Shown here in pieces: positions 1 to 8,170 of a stretch of DNA of 27,296 bases (within the stretch, counting starts at the first letter, position 1; each line of letters starts with the position of its first letter). The stretch is from UBA1140 sp964573285 (GTDB lineage: Bacteria; Campylobacterota; Campylobacteria; Campylobacterales; Sulfurovaceae), in the NCBI GenBank assembly GCA_964573285.1, contig CAZNJD010000077.1:1-27296 (forward strand), read 5' to 3'. The notes under the pieces were generated by a model. The model was not told the origin of the DNA. It did no database searches and saw nothing but the letters and a program-made list of their open reading frames with translations. The translations under genes and the position numbers were made by a program.

Positions 1-83
1 TATATCTCTTGTTCTTTTTTTTGATTAAGATTGTCAGGATAAAAAAATTTGGTTATTACCTCTTTTATTTTTTTAAATCTCAT
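1..83 (-). CDS. N-terminus of an unidentified protein, cut by the left window edge
   Basis: An open frame begins with ATG at 83 and stays open to the window edge. It gives 27 codons whose product starts MRFKKIKEVITKFFYPDNLN, then becomes Lys/Gln/Glu-rich. It has the same orientation as the polysaccharide locus and follows the acyltransferase gene after about 150 nt. The residues are too few to name a family; a glycan-related gene is only a guess from position. There is no clear AGGA ribosome site. Instead an 11-nt tandem duplication places a four-codon mini-frame (ATG at 94) whose TGA overlaps this ATG. A TATAAT box lies at 150-155 on the same strand. The reading is plausible but rests on a very short stretch. 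Confidence 0.45.
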   Translation of the reverse strand, partial: MRFKKIKEVITKFFYPDNLNQKKEQEI

Positions 84-94
84 CTAAATCTCAT
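75..94. repeat. 9-bp direct repeat (11-bp period) duplicating a start codon
   Basis: The 9-mer aaatctcat occurs at 75-83 and again at 86-94. On the minus strand each copy reads ATGAGATTT. The upstream copy makes a four-codon frame ending in TGA that overlaps the downstream ATG. Confidence 0.7.
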
Positions 95-149
95 ACTAAA
101 ATTGATATTTTTATCATTAAAAAGCCTATTTTTTGTTATAATATGTGAA

Positions 150-155
150 ATTATA
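150..155 (-). promoter_or_regulatory. Candidate -10 box upstream of the left-edge gene
   Basis: TATAAT on the minus strand, about 65 nt before the ATG at 83, in the 138-nt gap after the acyltransferase gene. No -35 is obvious, which is common in Campylobacterota. In such AT-rich DNA a chance match is quite possible. Confidence 0.3.
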
Positions 156-232
156 TCATTTTTTTATTATATATAGATTAAATTAGGATTATATTGCTTA
201 TTTTACTTTTAAAAAAATATTGTTTTTTGCTA

Positions 233-1270
233 CTATTGATATAAAGATTGAAGACTATGTTTTTTTAATTTTAAAAATGGCTTCTCAATAAGATACCAAC
301 TTAAAATACCAAATAAAATACTAAGTAATATAATATATATCAAATATTTTATATCTCCTACAAAACCCATAGTTACAAATATATTTATAATTAGCATATG
401 ATATATATATATTCCATAAGTATAATCATTACCTTTTAGTAATTTATAACTTAATTCTCTCCAAGAAAAAGCAAAGGAGAAAACAACTAGAGAGAATAGA
501 GACCATTTAATTATAAAATAGATAATAAATTTATGAAAATTCATATCATTAGAGATACAAAGAAATAATAGATATAATAAAATCCATATCAAAAACTTAT
601 CTTTGATATATCTTTGTAGAGTATTAAAATATTTATAATATATCATACCTATCATAAAAATAAATAGATGAGGAATAATAGATATATGTAATAATCTATT
701 ATAAATGATACTATGATTAGAGTATATATCATATATCCATAATAAAAAAGAGGATATAAATATAATGATTATTAACAATATATTTCTATTATATATAAAA
801 ACAAGTATAGGAAGTAAAATATAGAAACTTAACTCAAGAGAAATAGTCCAAAGTGACCCATTAATAACCCCTACTCCAAAACCACGAAACATTTCAATAT
901 TATAAAACTGAAACATAGTTATTTGTACTATAAACCAAGAGAAAAACTCAAAATCAAAATATAAATACCCAAATATATAAAGAATAACTAATGATACAAA
1001 TATATTAACATATAAAGCAGGATAAATTCGCAATACTCTATTAATAGTATAATCAACTATATTTGGATGCTTATCATAAGACATAAAAATCAAAAAACCA
1101 CTTAAAAGAAAAAAAATTGCAACCCCATGAAACTGTTGCATTAGATTACCTATAAAAAAGGTATAATTATCCTCCCTTGAATTATCATTTGATAAATAAT
1201 ATAAAGAGTGCTGTAATAAAACTTGAAAAGCTCCATATAGTCGTAATAGATTAAAATTGTTCTTATACAT
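233..1270 (-). CDS. Acyltransferase family 3 (OafA-like) membrane protein
   Basis: This is a 345-residue integral membrane protein of the acyltransferase-3 family, whose members transfer O-acetyl or similar acyl groups to extracellular or lipid-linked glycans. The N-terminus carries the family pattern of a first membrane helix with Arg10 and His21 (LLRLYGAF..LLQHSLYYL), followed by the second helix AIFFLLSGFLIFMSYDK with the characteristic FLLSGFL. About ten hydrophobic segments follow, ending in WYLIEKPFLKLKK, a typical C-terminal motif of the family. Length is normal for a stand-alone membrane domain without an SGNH extension. It is the last complete gene of the locus and lies 18 nt after the lyase-like gene. 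The likely role is O-acylation of the exported polysaccharide; the acyl group and sugar cannot be read from sequence. Confidence 0.85.
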   Translation of the reverse strand: MYKNNFNLLRLYGAFQVLLQHSLYYLSNDNSREDNYTFFIGNLMQQFHGVAIFFLLSGFLIFMSYDKHPNIVDYTINRVLRIYPALYVNIFVSLVILYIFGYLYFDFEFFSWFIVQITMFQFYNIEMFRGFGVGVINGSLWTISLELSFYILLPILVFIYNRNILLIIIIFISSFLLWIYDIYSNHSIIYNRLLHISIIPHLFIFMIGMIYYKYFNTLQRYIKDKFLIWILLYLLFLCISNDMNFHKFIIYFIIKWSLFSLVVFSFAFSWRELSYKLLKGNDYTYGIYIYHMLIINIFVTMGFVGDIKYLIYIILLSILFGILSWYLIEKPFLKLKKHSLQSLYQ

Positions 1271-1288
1271 AATAATTTCCCATTTATA

Positions 1289-2713
1289 TTATTTTAATAA
1301 AGTATTTAAATATATTTCAAGATTTGTATATCCTACCCTACTAAGCTCTCTTCCATTTCTATCAGCTGGATCATGTGAATTTAATCCATAACTATTTTCC
1401 CAACTATCAGGCATACCATCATGGTCACTATCTATAGGAGCTTTAGTACCTCTTAAACGAGAATAGCCACCTACATCATTAGGGTTATTGACAAAACTAT
1501 TAGGTGCTTTACCACTTCTTATAAAATTAATTACTCTATTATCTATACTATCCCTCTTTGGAAAGTTTGCACCTACATTAGTTAAAACTATATTATATGC
1601 TTGATGAACAGATTGTGTATTAATAGGAGGGAAAATATATGCAGAGTCCATATCTTTTATATTCTCATCAGGCTTATCTTTGGAGAGATTATGCATAACT
1701 CTAATATCAGTTTGAGTCTGATTTTCATCTTTTCTAAAAACTTTATCATAATTATCTCTATAATATATACCAGATTTTTTATTATAAGCTTTATTGGTAT
1801 TAAAAACTCTAATTGGTGGTCGCTTATGAATATATGAACGAAAATAGTTACCTATAAAATTACTATGCACCTCTCCCTTAAATGTCTCTATATAAACTTG
1901 ATATTGATAATTAACAATAACATTATTAACTACATCAACATCACTACTTTGAATAAGTGGATTTCTTTTATAATTTCTATATAATAAATTGTGATGAAAA
2001 GATATATTATGACTATCTTCTGATATTTTAGAGCCTCTACTATGAGCCCATATAGGTTTACCATCTAATATCTTACAAGGTTTCCAATTTTCACCCTCAC
2101 TATTATTATCATATATAGAACAGTGTAAACCCTCAGCAATAATGCACCATTGAAGAGTAACATTATCTGAAAAGGAACCTCCATTCATAGTCTCATCTAC
2201 ACCCCAAAAAGCAGAAATATGGTCAATAATTATATTCTTTTTTCGTTCATGTCTATTTGGAGAAGCTATATCTAAAGCATCTTCGAGACCTCTATATGCA
2301 CAACCTAATCTAATACGAATATAACGAATAATTACCTCATTTGCATTAATAACCAATCCACCATTTTTAATTTCAATTCCATCTCCTGTAGCTGTTTGTC
2401 CAGCTATAGTTATATTATCATTTTTGATAAATATATTTTTACCCTTTAAGTCAATTGTCCCCCCTACTCTAAATACAACTGTTCTACTTCCATTAGCTTC
2501 ACATGCTTCTCTAAAAGAGCCGTTACCTTCATTATTTAGATTAGTAACCTCTATAACTCTACCACCTCGTCCACCAATACTATTAGCTCCACCCCCCTCT
2601 GCAGTAGGAAATGCCAATAATCTATCTCCCTCATTAAAATTTGCTTTATTATCACAAGCTACTATTAATAGTATAGAGATAAATATAATAGTATCTAATA
2701 AAATTTTCTTCAT
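1289..2713 (-). CDS. Pectate-lyase-like (PL1 family) lipoprotein
   Basis: This is a 474-residue secreted protein. An N-terminal signal ends in the lipobox IVAC with Cys20, so a lipid-anchored periplasmic or outer-membrane protein is expected. The body is a right-handed parallel beta-helix of the pectate lyase superfamily: AFPTAEGGG near 34-42, NITIAGQTA near 100, DHISAFWGVDE at 164-174, VTLQWC at 185-190, and HHNLLYRNYKRNP ending near 252, where Arg250 matches the position of the catalytic arginine of PL1 enzymes. The tail holds one calcium-loop motif DSDHDGMPD near 428-436 followed by YTNLEIYLN, as in many bacterial PL1 proteins. The start is supported by AGGAG 7 nt upstream. It lies 9 nt after a glycosyltransferase gene, so it probably trims or releases the polymer made here, or its relatives, and is less likely to digest plant pectin. 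Substrate is unknown. Confidence 0.82.
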   Translation of the reverse strand: MKKILLDTIIFISILLIVACDNKANFNEGDRLLAFPTAEGGGANSIGGRGGRVIEVTNLNNEGNGSFREACEANGSRTVVFRVGGTIDLKGKNIFIKNDNITIAGQTATGDGIEIKNGGLVINANEVIIRYIRIRLGCAYRGLEDALDIASPNRHERKKNIIIDHISAFWGVDETMNGGSFSDNVTLQWCIIAEGLHCSIYDNNSEGENWKPCKILDGKPIWAHSRGSKISEDSHNISFHHNLLYRNYKRNPLIQSSDVDVVNNVIVNYQYQVYIETFKGEVHSNFIGNYFRSYIHKRPPIRVFNTNKAYNKKSGIYYRDNYDKVFRKDENQTQTDIRVMHNLSKDKPDENIKDMDSAYIFPPINTQSVHQAYNIVLTNVGANFPKRDSIDNRVINFIRSGKAPNSFVNNPNDVGGYSRLRGTKAPIDSDHDGMPDSWENSYGLNSHDPADRNGRELSRVGYTNLEIYLNTLLK

Positions 2714-2722
2714 TTTTGACTC

Positions 2723-3802
2723 CTAGAATAGATTAAATATTTTTTTACAATTTTTTTCAATACTGTGATTTTCTATTAAAATCTTTTTACTATTTATAGA
2801 AAAAGTTTCTCTTAGTTGTTTAAATTTCCCTAACTTTAAAATAGAGCTAAAAAGTTTCTCTTTATCTCGTGGTTTTATTAAAAAACCATTATAGTTATCT
2901 ATTACACTCTCAGATATAGCACCAACATCTGTTGATATAATAGGTAATCCATAATTTAATGCCTCCAATATCACATTAGGAAATCCCTCTGCATAAGAAG
3001 GTAATATTAACACATCAGATTTTTTATAATATGACTCTACCTCATTATGTTGTAGCCAAGATGTAAACTTTATATTATCTCTATTGAGCTTTTTAGTTTT
3101 TAGTTTCATCTCTTCTAAAAGTGTACCCCCACCAATAAATATAAAATCAAATTTATCTAAATCTCTATTTTCCAAAATAACTGATAATAGCTCATTAACA
3201 CCTTTCTCTTTTACCATCCATCCAATATAGAGAAAAGTTACTCTATTAGTTATTTTATTACTATTAAAACTTTTATTAAAATCATTAATCTCTATCCAAT
3301 TTAAAATTTTAATAAGTTTATCACCTTTGATACCCATACTTTTATAAAATTCTTCCCAATCTCCACCTTGATGACCAATATAAGAGAGTTTATTCATTAA
3401 TACTCTTTTAATAGGTACTCTATAGTTTCTATTTTTTACAGATTGCATAAAATGTCCAGAGCGAATAAAGAATAGTGTTTTTATTCCATTTTTTTCTATA
3501 ATTAAAGAAAATAACATCTTCTCCCAATATCCAAACCCATATGAGACAAATACAATAGCTCCTTTAAAATTAGATTGTCCCAAAACTTTTTTGAGTTCCA
3601 AATATTTATACCAAAAGCCTTTTAGTTTATCTTTTGTAGATTGTGGGGGGAATGTACTTCTAAAAGTATCTATAATAGTATAAGAGGAATTAATAGTATC
3701 AAGATATTTAACTAAGTTAGTTATAGCCGTCAACTGTCCACCTGCATGATTAATATCTTTATTAAATGGACTAGGCCCTAAAATAAGTAAATCTTTTTTC
3801 AT
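2723..3802 (-). CDS. Glycosyltransferase, family 4 type (GT-B fold)
   Basis: This is a 359-residue cytoplasmic retaining glycosyltransferase. The C-terminal donor-binding half shows the GT4 hallmarks: a lysine in GWMVKEKGVNELL (about 195-206), FIFIGGG near 221-226, and the EX7E pair in EGFPNVILEA (Glu272, Glu280) followed by GLPIISTDVGA. The N-terminal half begins LLILGPSPFN with a Gly-rich AGGQL loop, as in GT4 acceptor domains. It overlaps the upstream deacetylase-like gene by 4 nt (ATGA), which indicates translational coupling. It would add one sugar to the lipid-linked repeat unit; donor and linkage cannot be inferred. A six-base C tract (minus strand) falls in codons 51-53. Confidence 0.88.
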   Translation of the reverse strand: MKKDLLILGPSPFNKDINHAGGQLTAITNLVKYLDTINSSYTIIDTFRSTFPPQSTKDKLKGFWYKYLELKKVLGQSNFKGAIVFVSYGFGYWEKMLFSLIIEKNGIKTLFFIRSGHFMQSVKNRNYRVPIKRVLMNKLSYIGHQGGDWEEFYKSMGIKGDKLIKILNWIEINDFNKSFNSNKITNRVTFLYIGWMVKEKGVNELLSVILENRDLDKFDFIFIGGGTLLEEMKLKTKKLNRDNIKFTSWLQHNEVESYYKKSDVLILPSYAEGFPNVILEALNYGLPIISTDVGAISESVIDNYNGFLIKPRDKEKLFSSILKLGKFKQLRETFSINSKKILIENHSIEKNCKKIFNLF

Positions 3803-4566
3803 ATTTTCTCTTTGATTTTTAATTTTCTATTTTTATATTGAATATAATATCTCTTCATAAAAAAATATATAAAATATACTCTATCTTTAATTGATTTTTT
3901 CCTGCCTTTATATCTTTTTTTCAATACTTTTATATCAATAATAAACTCATTAGAGTGATTTCGAATAAAATCTTCTAACTCTTGAAATTTACTCTCAGTC
4001 ATACTATTAGGATGTAAACATATTGTCCAAATACCATCTTTTCTATCAATAAATCGCCAAGACTGTTGAGGAACCCAAAAGAAACCATTCTCATAATATG
4101 GATAAAAGGATATACCATCAGAAATAATATCTATGGTAGTCTCCTCTTTTAAAACTTGAAGTGTATTTTTATCAAAACTATGAGCAGGGGCTACCCATAT
4201 TTGTGAATAAATACTCTCCTTTTGAAATATATCCCAACCTTTTTTGATTTTATCTCTTTGAATTTCTATATCTACACCTGCAAACTCACTTTGAGTATTC
4301 ATAGGAATAATACCTCTACTTGAAGTAATATATTTATGTATATAACCGTGAAGAGCAATCATATAATCTTTATCCTGCCAATCTCTTACATCATCCCAAA
4401 AAGAGTTATTATATTTATCAATTATCATCTTTTCATCTTGATTATTTGGAATAACAGCAACAATAGGTTTGATATTATACCTATCCAATATCTTGAAAAC
4501 TCTATTCCATTTTATACTATCCATTGTATGAGATGCATCATCAAGACGAACTATATATTTTTGCAT
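3799..4566 (-). CDS. Polysaccharide deacetylase-like protein (DUF2334 type)
   Basis: This 255-residue protein starts MQKYIVRLDDAS. The Asp9-Asp10 pair and HGYIH (His73, His77) form the metal-binding set expected of the NodB/DUF2334 deacetylase superfamily, and a later CLHPNSM supplies a possible additional active-site histidine. There is no signal peptide, so the product looks cytoplasmic and would act on a precursor or a lipid-linked sugar before export. The C-terminus is very Lys/Tyr-rich and basic (about 215-255), possibly for membrane association. It lies 4 nt after one glycosyltransferase gene and overlaps the next by 4 nt. The likely role is N- or O-deacetylation of the glycan; the substrate is unproven and some DUF2334 members have no known activity. 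Confidence 0.75.
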   Translation of the reverse strand: MQKYIVRLDDASHTMDSIKWNRVFKILDRYNIKPIVAVIPNNQDEKMIIDKYNNSFWDDVRDWQDKDYMIALHGYIHKYITSSRGIIPMNTQSEFAGVDIEIQRDKIKKGWDIFQKESIYSQIWVAPAHSFDKNTLQVLKEETTIDIISDGISFYPYYENGFFWVPQQSWRFIDRKDGIWTICLHPNSMTESKFQELEDFIRNHSNEFIIDIKVLKKRYKGRKKSIKDRVYFIYFFMKRYYIQYKNRKLKIKEKI

Positions 4567-4570
4567 AATT

Positions 4571-5647
4571 TTACCTTTTTATAATATCTAATAACAAAAT
4601 ATTAATATCCAAAGAGTTATCTCTTCTAGTCTTTGAATTTTTTATATTCAGTTTCTTATAATTTAATATAGCACTACTCAAAGCATTAATATCATCAACA
4701 TCTACTACCCAGCCATTAATACCATTATCAATTAACTCATCCATAAAAGATATACATCGTGTAGCAACTATAGGTTTACCTATATATTGATTTTCCAAAA
4801 CTGTATTAGGTAATCCTTCCCTTCGTGAAGAGAGTATATATAGTTGAGTATAATAAAAAAATCTATAAGGATTTTTTTGAAAACCCCAAAATTTAACTCT
4901 ATGAGAAATAGATAACTCATTAGCTATTTTCTCTAAATTTAACTGCTCACCTCCATCTCTACCTATAATATGTAGGAAGAATTTATCATTTTTATCAAGA
5001 ACTTTTTTAAAAGCATAAAGTAATATATCAAAACCCTTAAGTGCAGATAATCGTCCTGCTCCAACAATATTAATAAAACTATCATCAAAAGGATTTAAAC
5101 TATTTTTTATTTGATTATCAATTAAATCTTTATCTATGGGATTTATAAAAGTAACTACTTTATTATTATCTATATTGTGATATTTAACAATCTCTTTTTT
5201 CATATCTGATGTTTGTGCTAAAACCATATCAGCATTTTGATAAGCTCTACTTATTAAATATCTCATAAAACTATTAATCTCTCCTCTTTCTAATAAAATC
5301 TTTGGAGAGGTTGGGCTTCTATAAATTCGTTTAGGTTTCAAACGAATACCTTTTATAGATAATTCAATAGCTATATGAGTTCTAAAAAGTGTTGAATATA
5401 TAATATCAGGCTGAATATCTCGAATAAGCTTTCTTAAAGAGATAATGGAAAATAGTGTTCTAGTTGATTTTAATTCTATAATTTTTACATAATTTGGAAT
5501 TAATTCAAAAAATACGCCCTCTTTATTTACCAAAACTAGATAAATATCAAATTTTTTTGGATTTAACTCTCTTATTAATGTAACAGTAACTCTCTCTGCA
5601 CCACCTCCATTTAATGTTGCAATAAAAAACATAACTTTTATTCTCAT
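4571..5647 (-). CDS. Glycosyltransferase, family 4 type (GT-B fold)
   Basis: This is a 358-residue cytoplasmic GT4 enzyme. The N-terminus MRIKVMFFIATLNGGGAERV carries the GGAERV acceptor-side loop typical of glycosyltransferases in O-antigen and N-glycan loci. The donor half has VGAGRLSALKGFDILL (about 195-210, with the conserved Arg and Lys), HIIGRDGG near 226-233 and the EX7E motif EGLPNTVLEN (Glu277, Glu285), then GKPIVATRC. It starts 14 nt after the polytopic membrane protein gene. It shares the GGAERV architecture with the product of 7044-8132 and may be a divergent paralogue using a different donor or acceptor. Specificity is not readable. Confidence 0.9.
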   Translation of the reverse strand: MRIKVMFFIATLNGGGAERVTVTLIRELNPKKFDIYLVLVNKEGVFFELIPNYVKIIELKSTRTLFSIISLRKLIRDIQPDIIYSTLFRTHIAIELSIKGIRLKPKRIYRSPTSPKILLERGEINSFMRYLISRAYQNADMVLAQTSDMKKEIVKYHNIDNNKVVTFINPIDKDLIDNQIKNSLNPFDDSFINIVGAGRLSALKGFDILLYAFKKVLDKNDKFFLHIIGRDGGEQLNLEKIANELSISHRVKFWGFQKNPYRFFYYTQLYILSSRREGLPNTVLENQYIGKPIVATRCISFMDELIDNGINGWVVDVDDINALSSAILNYKKLNIKNSKTRRDNSLDINILLLDIIKR

Positions 5648-5661
5648 ATTTAACCCCTACT

Positions 5662-7044
5662 TCATAGTTTCATAAAATAAAATATTAATACCATAATAAG
5701 ATATGAAAAAATCATGCCTACCCATATTTTGGTTCTTGCTGTCACAGACATCTTTTTATAACTAAGTACCATAACTAAAAAAAGTATAGGATAAACTGCC
5801 ATCTGTCTTCGTTGACTAAACTCAATAATAGAGATTAAAGTAATATATAATATAGAAAATAGAAACATAAAAAATAATTTGGAATCTAACTGTTTTAAAA
5901 TATTATCTTTAAAAATACCATATAATAAAAATCCCCACCCTATAAACCAAGATATTCCAGCAATTAGATATGGAAGTTCAAATATACCTTTATGGTTTTT
6001 AGTAAAAATTAAAGATGGAGGGAAAGGCTGTATCTGACCAAAACCAAATAGAGTAAGTATATTTAAACCAAAAGGAAGTTTGGCAATTTTTGCCCCAATA
6101 GAACTAGATGATGCCTGTGCTAATGACCGTTGAGAAGAGGCACTACTTATCTGTTCAAACATATATATTAATTTATCTGAATATAAGATTAATATAATCA
6201 CAATTGATAGAATAGATAAATAGATAAAAGCCTCTATATATATATTTTGAATACTATTATGTATAAATACAAATAAGTAAATTAATGTAAAACCTATCAT
6301 AAATATCCCTGTCTGTTCACGAAGATAATAGGAGTAAAATGATACAAAAAGAAGTATCAAAAAATTTATAAATGACAATCTTTGTAAAATAATATACATA
6401 GTCAAAATAAACATTAAAGCTATATGAGTATCTCTTAATAGAGTACTTGAAAAGAAAGGAATAAAAGATAATAATCCATAAATAATAGCAACTTTTATTG
6501 ATATTTTTTCAGAAAAATATAATCTACTAATTCCATACATAACCATAGGTATTAAAGAGGCAATAAAAGAGGTTCCCACCTTTTGTATCAAAAAAGAGTT
6601 ATTACCATATATTTTTGCTAAATATGAGATAAAACCATATAGATAAACAGCCCCTGATGTATCTTTATACTCTTGTACACCTGCTACCTCTAAAAAATTA
6701 TACCCATTTTTTATCTTGGAGTATATATCATTAGATGCTTCAAAGAACCACTCCTCATCAGATTTGATATTTTCTACACCATATATATGTATAAGACCAA
6801 AAGAGACAACTAAATTATAAAATAGATATATCCCAAAAAAAAGTAAAAAAATATATATAGAATTTTTGATATTTCCCTCTAAATTCAATATATAAGTCAC
6901 GACTATTCCAAATAGAGTAAAAATCAGTGGTAATAGTAACATAGATATATTATTATCAAAAAATCCTCCTGCTATGGAGACTGCAATAATAAAAAGTAGA
7001 ACAAAAAATATTTGATTATTGTCAACTATCTTAAAATCTTCCAT
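5662..7044 (-). CDS. Polytopic membrane protein, candidate repeat-unit polymerase (Wzy-like)
   Basis: This 460-residue protein has roughly ten to twelve hydrophobic segments. It has two non-membrane stretches: residues about 85-125, which include SDEEWFFEASNDIY, and about 290-320, a Ser/Ala-rich segment. An LLRDTH motif and a YYLREQ motif flank neighbouring helices; paired arginines in or beside periplasmic loops are usual in Wzy-type polymerases and EpsG-like proteins. Wzy proteins share little sequence, so the call rests on topology and context. The locus has Wzx, Wzc, Wza and an initiating transferase, and this is its only other large polytopic protein apart from the acyltransferase. A GT-C (ArnT/GT39-like) transferase is the main alternative, because the acidic loop after the first helices resembles that group. 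Its start overlaps the preceding stop by 1 nt (TAATG). Confidence 0.6.
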   Translation of the reverse strand: MEDFKIVDNNQIFFVLLFIIAVSIAGGFFDNNISMLLLPLIFTLFGIVVTYILNLEGNIKNSIYIFLLFFGIYLFYNLVVSFGLIHIYGVENIKSDEEWFFEASNDIYSKIKNGYNFLEVAGVQEYKDTSGAVYLYGFISYLAKIYGNNSFLIQKVGTSFIASLIPMVMYGISRLYFSEKISIKVAIIYGLLSFIPFFSSTLLRDTHIALMFILTMYIILQRLSFINFLILLFVSFYSYYLREQTGIFMIGFTLIYLFVFIHNSIQNIYIEAFIYLSILSIVIILILYSDKLIYMFEQISSASSQRSLAQASSSSIGAKIAKLPFGLNILTLFGFGQIQPFPPSLIFTKNHKGIFELPYLIAGISWFIGWGFLLYGIFKDNILKQLDSKLFFMFLFSILYITLISIIEFSQRRQMAVYPILFLVMVLSYKKMSVTARTKIWVGMIFSYLIMVLIFYFMKL

Positions 7045-8132
7045 TATTTTTTTATCACTCTATTTATTAGAGTTTCCCACTGTTGTATAATCTTATCAAT
7101 ATAAAAACTCTTAGACACTCTTATCTGTGCATTTTTACCTAATCTATTTCGTAACTCTTTATTTTCTATCAATCTACTCATAGCACTACTTAATTTATCG
7201 ATACTTCCTAACTCAACTAAAATACCACTTTTATTATCTTCAATTATCTCTCTTGGTCCAAAATTACAATCAAAACTAATTGGAGCTAAACCCATAGACA
7301 TAGCTTCCAATAAAACATTTGGAAATCCCTCTTCTAAAGAGCTAAGTACAAAAATCTCTGCACCTTCTATTATCTCTCTAGGATTATCTACATTACCTAC
7401 TAAAGTTATTCTCTTTTGCAAAGAATACTCTTCTATTAATTTTTCTAATATTTTTCTATCTTTACCCTCTCCCAAAATTATCAAATTCCAATCTGGATAT
7501 TTTTGTGATATTTTTATAAAAGCTTTTATAAGTAAATCAAACCCTTTTAATGCAATATTTAATCTACCTATAGCACAGATTGTTTTAGATAGGGTATTTT
7601 TTGATATATCTTTTTCTTTGATAGGAGATAAACTTATAGGATTAGGAATAACCTCTATATCTAATCCTTTTATTTTAGAATAAAACTCTATTACAGCATT
7701 AGTCTGAAGAACTAATATATCACTAAATGGGTATAATAGTTTTTTATAAAAATATCCTACTTTATCTGTATATGGATTATGTCTATCTGAAATAATTAGA
7801 GGAGTTTTTAATCCCAACATTGAGATAATGCTTATAGTATTAGCACCACTCATAAAACTTATAACTACATTAGGATTTTCCTCTTTTATTTTATCTCTTA
7901 AATTACTAAATAGATTAAAAAAATATTTAGCTTTATGCATTTTACCTAAACTAGTAATATCAATTCGTTTAACTCTACTATCTAATATATAAAAATCTTG
8001 TTTATTCTTAGTTTTATTAGTAGTAAGGATAGAGAGACTCCAGTTCCGTTTAACCCAATAATTTGACATTTCACTAACTACTCTCTCAGCTCCACCAGAA
8101 GACATTGAGCCAATTACAAACAAAACTCTCAT
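7044..8132 (-). CDS. Glycosyltransferase, family 4 type (GT-B fold)
   Basis: This is a 362-residue GT4 enzyme. The N-terminus RVLFVIGSMSSGGAERVV is the classic acceptor-domain opening seen in GalNAc/Gal transferases such as the PglH/WbnK-like group. The donor domain shows AIGRLNIALKGFDLLI (about 187-202), LIILGEGKDR near 217-226, and EEGFPNVLLEAMSMG with Glu268 and Glu276 as the EX7E pair. A further FGPREII motif follows, also common in this group. A clean AGGA ribosome site precedes the ATG. It is followed by the candidate polymerase gene with a 1-nt overlap. Activity as a hexose or N-acetylhexosamine transferase building the lipid-linked repeat is well supported as a class; the exact sugar is not. 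Confidence 0.9.
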   Translation of the reverse strand: MRVLFVIGSMSSGGAERVVSEMSNYWVKRNWSLSILTTNKTKNKQDFYILDSRVKRIDITSLGKMHKAKYFFNLFSNLRDKIKEENPNVVISFMSGANTISIISMLGLKTPLIISDRHNPYTDKVGYFYKKLLYPFSDILVLQTNAVIEFYSKIKGLDIEVIPNPISLSPIKEKDISKNTLSKTICAIGRLNIALKGFDLLIKAFIKISQKYPDWNLIILGEGKDRKILEKLIEEYSLQKRITLVGNVDNPREIIEGAEIFVLSSLEEGFPNVLLEAMSMGLAPISFDCNFGPREIIEDNKSGILVELGSIDKLSSAMSRLIENKELRNRLGKNAQIRVSKSFYIDKIIQQWETLINRVIKK

Positions 8133-8144
8133 ATTTTATTCCTA

Positions 8145-8170
8145 AATATTTTTTAATATTTTTTAATATT
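8145..8170. repeat. Short AT tandem repeat between asnB and a glycosyltransferase gene
   Basis: AATATT occurs three times with four-T spacers, a 10-bp period, filling most of the 36-nt gap between the asnB stop and the next start. It could form a weak AATATT/AATATT hairpin. The gap is long for this tightly packed operon. Confidence 0.6.

Noticed and set aside
1601..1837. 78-codon plus-strand frame inside the lyase-like gene
   Set aside because: It is antisense to a well-supported gene, has no ribosome-binding site and its product is low-complexity Ile/Phe-rich.
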